From the NCBI GenBank assembly GCA_050258815.1, contig JBLMZM010000090.1, positions 77,803 to 141,802 of the forward strand: a stretch of 64,000 nucleotides of DNA. The letters are read 5' to 3'. The stretch is from JAAXKN01 sp050258815. GTDB taxonomy: Bacteria; Bacteroidota; Ignavibacteria; Ignavibacteriales; SURF-24. Numbering within the stretch: the first letter of the stretch is position 1; the number at the start of each line of letters is the position of its first letter. Below, piece by piece: positions 59,868 through 64,000 of this stretch. The position numbers and the translations under genes are program-made. The notes under the pieces were generated by a model. It did not search any database. It saw nothing but the letters and a program-made list of their open reading frames with translations, and had not been told where the DNA came from.

Positions 59868-61805
59868 ATGGTAAACTACATTTATTTGACTGTACTGCTT
59901 CCGTTACTTGGATTTATAATTAACGGAGTTTTCGGAAATAAAATTAAAAATGAAAAAGTGATAGGAATGATCGGCAGCGGTACCGTTGGCGTATCATTTT
60001 TAATTGTATTAGCTGCATTCTTTCAGACCGCAGCTTTACCCGTCGATGACCGAAGACACACAGTGGAGCTATTTACCTGGTTAAATACCGGCGGATTAAA
60101 CGTTAAAATTGCCTATCTTGTTGACCAGTTGTCGCTCATAATGGCCCTCATCGTTACTGGTGTCGGCTTTTTGATTCATGTGTATTCAATCGGATATATG
60201 CATGGCGACAAGAGCTTCTGGAGATTTTTCGCATACCTGAATCTTTTTATCTTTGCGATGATGAACCTCATCCTTGCCGATAATTTCGTTCTTCTTTTTC
60301 TCGGCTGGGAAGGAGTTGGTTTGTGCTCTTATCTCTTAATAGGTTTCTGGTACGACAGGAAATTTGAGAAGGGAACTACAAGCCAGGCTGCAAAGAAGGC
60401 CTTTGTAGTAAACAGAATTGGTGACTTTGGATTCCTGCTTGGAATGTTTCTCATATTTCTGACCTTCGACAGCCTGAACTTTCAGGAGGTCTTTTCAAAG
60501 GCCGAGCTGTTTCCCGTTTCCGAAAAGGTTTTCAGCTTTATAGCCCTTTTCCTTTTTATCGGTGCAACAGGAAAATCAGCCCAGATTCCGCTTTTTGTAT
60601 GGTTGCCTGATGCAATGGCAGGTCCAACTCCAGTTTCAGCACTGATCCATGCCGCCACTATGGTTACTGCCGGTGTATATATGGTTGCCCGGTGCTCAAT
60701 AATTTTCGCCTCAGCCCCGGCCATATTGACAGTAATTGCTGTTGTCGGGTTACTGACAGCCTTTTTTGCGGCTACAGTAGGACTGGTACAAAACGATATT
60801 AAAAAAGTTCTGGCATATTCTACCGTAAGTCAGCTTGGGTACATGTTCCTTGCCATGGGAGTCGGTGCTTTCAGCGCCGGTATATTCCACGTAATGACAC
60901 ACGCATTCTTCAAGGCACTTTTATTTCTGGGTGCCGGTTCTGTCATCCACTCTATGCATGACCAGCAGGATATTCGCCACTATGGCGGATTGAAGAAATA
61001 TATGCCCAAAACTTTTATGACATTTATTATTGCTGCACTTGCTATATCAGGGTTTCCGGGACTTTCAGGATTCTTCAGCAAGGATGAAATCCTATGGTAT
61101 TCCTATGCCCAGGGAAATATTTTGCTCTGGATTGTAGGTGTACTTACCGCAGTTATGACTGCATTCTATATGTTTCGCCTGGTATTCCTCACATTTTATG
61201 GCAAGGAAAGGTTTTCTCATGACGTACATCCGCATGAGTCTCCTTCACTCATGACAATTCCGCTCATCATACTTGCCGTACTTTCAGTAGTAGGCGGTTA
61301 TGTTGGCCTTCCTGCAGTATTTGCCGGAGAAGGCGGTAATTTCCTTGAGTCATGGTTAGCACCTGTTTTCAGGAGTGCAGAGAGGAAACTTGAGTTTTAT
61401 GGCTCACATTCACACCTTGAAGAACTGCTGCTGATGTTTGTTTCTGTGGCAGCTGCACTGGGTTCAATTTTATTTGCTTATTACGTTTATACAAAGAGAA
61501 ATGATATAGCAGATAAAGTTTCCAACAGGTTCAGGGGAATTTATAAAGTTTTGTTGAATAAGTATTATGTTGACGAAGTGTATGAAGCAGCAGTTGTGCA
61601 GCCTATTCAAAAAGGTTCGGAAACTGTGTTATGGAAATTTACAGATAATAGAATTATTGATGGAGTTGTAAACGGAACGGCAGCTTTAATTAACCGGGCT
61701 GCTGAAACCATGCGCCGTTTCCAGACGGGTGTGACTCAGTTCTATGCCCTGGTAATGATGCTGGGAATTGCAATTGCCTTATTCTGGATAATTATAAGCA
61801 TATAA
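59868..61805 (+). CDS. nuoL: NADH-quinone oxidoreductase subunit L
   Basis: Antiporter-like proton-pumping subunit at the end of the membrane arm, 645 aa with about 16 membrane segments and a C-terminal lateral helix. Key residues: Glu in LGWEGVGLCSYLLIGFWY and Lys in GKSAQIPLFVWLPDAM, then PVSALIHAATMVTAGVYM. It ends 3 nt before nuoM. Confidence 0.97.
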   Translation: MVNYIYLTVLLPLLGFIINGVFGNKIKNEKVIGMIGSGTVGVSFLIVLAAFFQTAALPVDDRRHTVELFTWLNTGGLNVKIAYLVDQLSLIMALIVTGVGFLIHVYSIGYMHGDKSFWRFFAYLNLFIFAMMNLILADNFVLLFLGWEGVGLCSYLLIGFWYDRKFEKGTTSQAAKKAFVVNRIGDFGFLLGMFLIFLTFDSLNFQEVFSKAELFPVSEKVFSFIALFLFIGATGKSAQIPLFVWLPDAMAGPTPVSALIHAATMVTAGVYMVARCSIIFASAPAILTVIAVVGLLTAFFAATVGLVQNDIKKVLAYSTVSQLGYMFLAMGVGAFSAGIFHVMTHAFFKALLFLGAGSVIHSMHDQQDIRHYGGLKKYMPKTFMTFIIAALAISGFPGLSGFFSKDEILWYSYAQGNILLWIVGVLTAVMTAFYMFRLVFLTFYGKERFSHDVHPHESPSLMTIPLIILAVLSVVGGYVGLPAVFAGEGGNFLESWLAPVFRSAERKLEFYGSHSHLEELLLMFVSVAAALGSILFAYYVYTKRNDIADKVSNRFRGIYKVLLNKYYVDEVYEAAVVQPIQKGSETVLWKFTDNRIIDGVVNGTAALINRAAETMRRFQTGVTQFYALVMMLGIAIALFWIIISI

Positions 61806-61808
61806 TCT

Positions 61809-63344
61809 ATGGAAAACAGCCTTTTACTTACATATCTTTTATTTGCCCCATTAGCAGGTAGTCTGCTTTTATTGTTCATTAACAAGAACCAGGAATCCCT
61901 GATAAGGTGGGTTGGACTTGGAGTATCCCTGATAGCCTTTGTTATCTCGCTCTTCGTTTATGCGGGATTCGACGGATCTCTTGCAGGTTTTCAGTTTGTT
62001 GACAATCTGATCTGGATCAGGAATATAAACGTAAGCTACCATATCGGAGTGGATGGAATATCCTTGCTTATGGTCCTGCTTACTACATTTCTTACACCTC
62101 TTACGCTTTTTTCGAGCTGGGGAAGTATTAAAAAGAAAGTGAAGGAATTTACATTCTTTATGCTGCTGCTTGAAGTTGGTATGCTGGGTGTTTTTGTTTC
62201 TCTGGATCTCTTCCTGTTCTATATTTTCTGGGAAGCAATGTTAATACCGATGTATTTCATAATAGGTATCTGGGGCGGTGAACAAAAGATATATGCATCT
62301 GTTAAGTTTTTTATTTATACAATGTTCGGCAGCCTTCTGATGCTGATTGCCATTATCTGGCTTGGAGTATATGCAGCCAAGTATACAGGAGCATTTACTA
62401 CTAACCTGCTGGAATTATATAAGGTAGGTCCGGGTATTCCTCATGAAATTCAGATGTGGATGTTTTTGGCATTCCTGTTGAGTTTCGCAATAAAAGTACC
62501 GCTTTTCCCGTTTCATACCTGGCTGCCCGATGCGCACGTTCAGGCTCCTACTGCAGGCAGCGTTATTCTGGCGGGTGTTCTTTTGAAAATGGGAACCTAT
62601 GGTATTCTCAGATTCTGTTTGCCATTGTTCCCCCAGTCGGCAGTTAAATTTGCCCCTTATATTTCTGTCCTTGCCGTCATCGGAATTATCTACGGTGCTC
62701 TGGTTGCAATGGTGCAGAAAGACATGAAAAAACTGGTGGCATATTCCTCGGTTTCTCACCTGGGTTTTGTTGTGCTTGGAATATTTGCCCTTACTACCGA
62801 GGCTGTACAGGGAAGCGTCATTCAGATGGTTAATCACGGTCTTTCAACGGGCGCGCTTTTCCTTCTTGTCGGTATGATTTATGACCGTACTCATACAAGG
62901 GAGATTTCACACTATGGAGGCATAGCCAAAATCGTTCCCTTGTTTTCAGTAGCCCTTATGTTTGCCACTTTATCATCTATTGGTCTTCCGGGACTCAATG
63001 GGTTCATTGGTGAGTTTTTGATTCTTTTGGGATCATTCAAGTCACCGGTACTTAACAGCTGGGGTTTCAGCATCTTTGCCGCAACCGGGGTAATATTTGC
63101 GGCGGTTTACTTATTATGGATGTACCAGAGAGTGGTTTTCGGCGAAGTTAAACACCAGAATCTGTACAGCTTAAAAGATCTTAATACAAAGGAAATGCTT
63201 ATACTGATTCCAATATTTGTTTTCATCATTTGGATTGGAGTATATCCTTCCACATTTTTGAAGCTCTCGGAAAAATCAAGCAATACTATTATTGAACAGG
63301 TATCCGTTCCAGGCCTGGATGCAAGACCGGTTGCAGGTAAATAG
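61809..63344 (+). CDS. nuoM: NADH-quinone oxidoreductase subunit M
   Basis: Second antiporter-like subunit, 511 aa with about 14 membrane segments. Conserved Glu in FWEAMLIPMYFIIGIWGG and the FPFHTWLPDAHVQAPTAGS segment with the following LLKMGTYG lysine are present. It is 81 nt before nuoN. Confidence 0.97.
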   Translation: MENSLLLTYLLFAPLAGSLLLLFINKNQESLIRWVGLGVSLIAFVISLFVYAGFDGSLAGFQFVDNLIWIRNINVSYHIGVDGISLLMVLLTTFLTPLTLFSSWGSIKKKVKEFTFFMLLLEVGMLGVFVSLDLFLFYIFWEAMLIPMYFIIGIWGGEQKIYASVKFFIYTMFGSLLMLIAIIWLGVYAAKYTGAFTTNLLELYKVGPGIPHEIQMWMFLAFLLSFAIKVPLFPFHTWLPDAHVQAPTAGSVILAGVLLKMGTYGILRFCLPLFPQSAVKFAPYISVLAVIGIIYGALVAMVQKDMKKLVAYSSVSHLGFVVLGIFALTTEAVQGSVIQMVNHGLSTGALFLLVGMIYDRTHTREISHYGGIAKIVPLFSVALMFATLSSIGLPGLNGFIGEFLILLGSFKSPVLNSWGFSIFAATGVIFAAVYLLWMYQRVVFGEVKHQNLYSLKDLNTKEMLILIPIFVFIIWIGVYPSTFLKLSEKSSNTIIEQVSVPGLDARPVAGK

Positions 63345-63425
63345 GACCGTAATATCACCGTACGTAACGGAAAAATAAAATACATTAAATAAAATTTAGA
63401 TAAGATATTCACTTTCAGAGTAAAT

Positions 63426-64000
63426 ATGCAGAATAACATTCAGGATATTTATAATATTTTGCCTTTAATTCTTGTTGGCGCCGGGATCATTATTTCCGTA
63501 ATAATCGAAATAACCTCCTCAAAAAGCGAACGCATACTCCCATGGTTTACTGTTCTGGTTTTAATGGCCGCTTCATTGTATTCGGTTTTTAATCTCAACA
63601 GTACTTCAACGGTTTACAATAATATGCTCGCCAGCGGGGGAAATGTATTTATCTTCTACTTTATGTTTACATTTGGCGCCGCACTGGTGGTACTAAGCTC
63701 CATAGAGTATATAAAAAAATATGGAAGTTATTTCGGAGAGTTTTACATCCTTCTGTTATCCTCGGTACTCGGTATGATGTTAATGGCAGGCGCAAAAGAT
63801 CTATTCATGGTCTTCCTGGGTCTTGAACAGATGTCTATCTGCTTTTATGTACTTGCTGGCATTAACAGAAAGAAACAGGGTGCTAACGAGGCTTCTCTGA
63901 AATATTTCCTGCTGGGGGCTTTTGCAACAGGTTTTATAGTTTACGGTATCGCTTTAATGTTTGGTACCTCTCACACTACAAGTATTGATTCAATAGTGAC
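63426..64000 (+). CDS. nuoN: NADH-quinone oxidoreductase subunit N, 5' part
   Basis: Third antiporter-like subunit; the gene runs off the right edge. From ATG 63426, 191 residues are present, with four to five membrane segments and the conserved FMVFLGLEQMSICFYVLAG region (Glu in TM5), then NEASLKYFLLGAFATGF. There is no Shine-Dalgarno of note (AGAGTAA is nearest). The usual length is near 480-500 aa. Confidence 0.93.
   Translation, partial: MQNNIQDIYNILPLILVGAGIIISVIIEITSSKSERILPWFTVLVLMAASLYSVFNLNSTSTVYNNMLASGGNVFIFYFMFTFGAALVVLSSIEYIKKYGSYFGEFYILLLSSVLGMMLMAGAKDLFMVFLGLEQMSICFYVLAGINRKKQGANEASLKYFLLGAFATGFIVYGIALMFGTSHTTSIDSIV

Noticed and set aside
1..64000. CRISPR arrays, IS elements, prophage or integron signs
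   Set aside because: No regularly spaced repeats, transposase or integrase motifs, or terminal repeats with target duplications were seen; the content is core chromosomal.

Overview
The window reads as chromosomal core sequence from a bacterium of the Bacteroidota/Ignavibacteriota (FCB) lineage, most like the Ignavibacteria/Melioribacter type. This is inferred from protein character, not from a database search. Supporting signs are: a short primary sigma factor without region 1.1; promoters of the Bacteroidota form TTG-N(~20)-TAnnTTTG (best cases upstream of asnS and of the microcompartment/sigma-factor operon); a carboxypeptidase-regulatory/TonB-type outer-membrane receptor; a DUF4834-like small protein; and many TTG start codons. 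Coding density is high. There are no IS elements, prophage, CRISPR arrays or other signs of recent transfer.

Region 1 (1-15,985) is one continuous str/S10/spc/alpha ribosomal superoperon: 3' end of tuf, rpsJ, rplC, rplD, rplW, rplB, rpsS, rplV, rpsC, rplP, rpmC, rpsQ, rplN, rplX, rplE, rpsN, rpsH, rplF, rplR, a tRNA-Gln(UUG), rpsE, rpmD, rplO, secY, map, infA, rpmJ, rpsM, rpsK, rpsD, rpoA, rplQ. It ends at a strong intrinsic terminator that touches the start codon of engB. The tRNA gene inside the spc block and the absence of adk between secY and map are its unusual points.

Region 2 (16-31.6 kb) holds engB, a membrane GAF-GAF protein with a degenerate GGDEF domain, deoB, two tandem bacterial-microcompartment vertex proteins (EutN/CcmL family) directly upstream of the primary sigma factor gene, an NlpC/P60 lipoprotein, truA, a phosphodiester glycosidase and a NamZ/DUF1343 protein. 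A large outer-membrane receptor and a secreted alpha/beta hydrolase follow on the minus strand, then a small outer-membrane protein and rfbB.

Region 3 (31.6-46.5 kb) holds a minus-strand birA-coaX-cysteine desulfurase operon and a heat-shock cluster hsp20-dnaK-hsp20. The first hsp20 gene has a sigma-54-like promoter with an array of GACA-N3-TGTC-type inverted repeats. Next come an M1-type metallopeptidase, a membrane protein, def-fmt, and a transsulfuration block: cystathionine beta-synthase and two different Cys/Met-metabolism PLP enzymes.

Region 4 (46.5-51 kb, minus strand) is a signalling module: a REC-LytTR regulator, a REC-histidine kinase and a methyl-accepting chemotaxis protein. The gap downstream of the LytTR gene carries two direct repeats that look like LytTR boxes, upstream of a TATCTTTG -7 element serving the kinase-MCP pair.

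Region 5 (51-64 kb) holds pgeF, an EamA transporter, folB, folK, a deoxynucleoside kinase, a small membrane protein, a GT9 glycosyltransferase, ppx/gppA and asnS, then the membrane-arm half of complex I (nuoJ, K, L, M and the start of N), which runs off the right edge.
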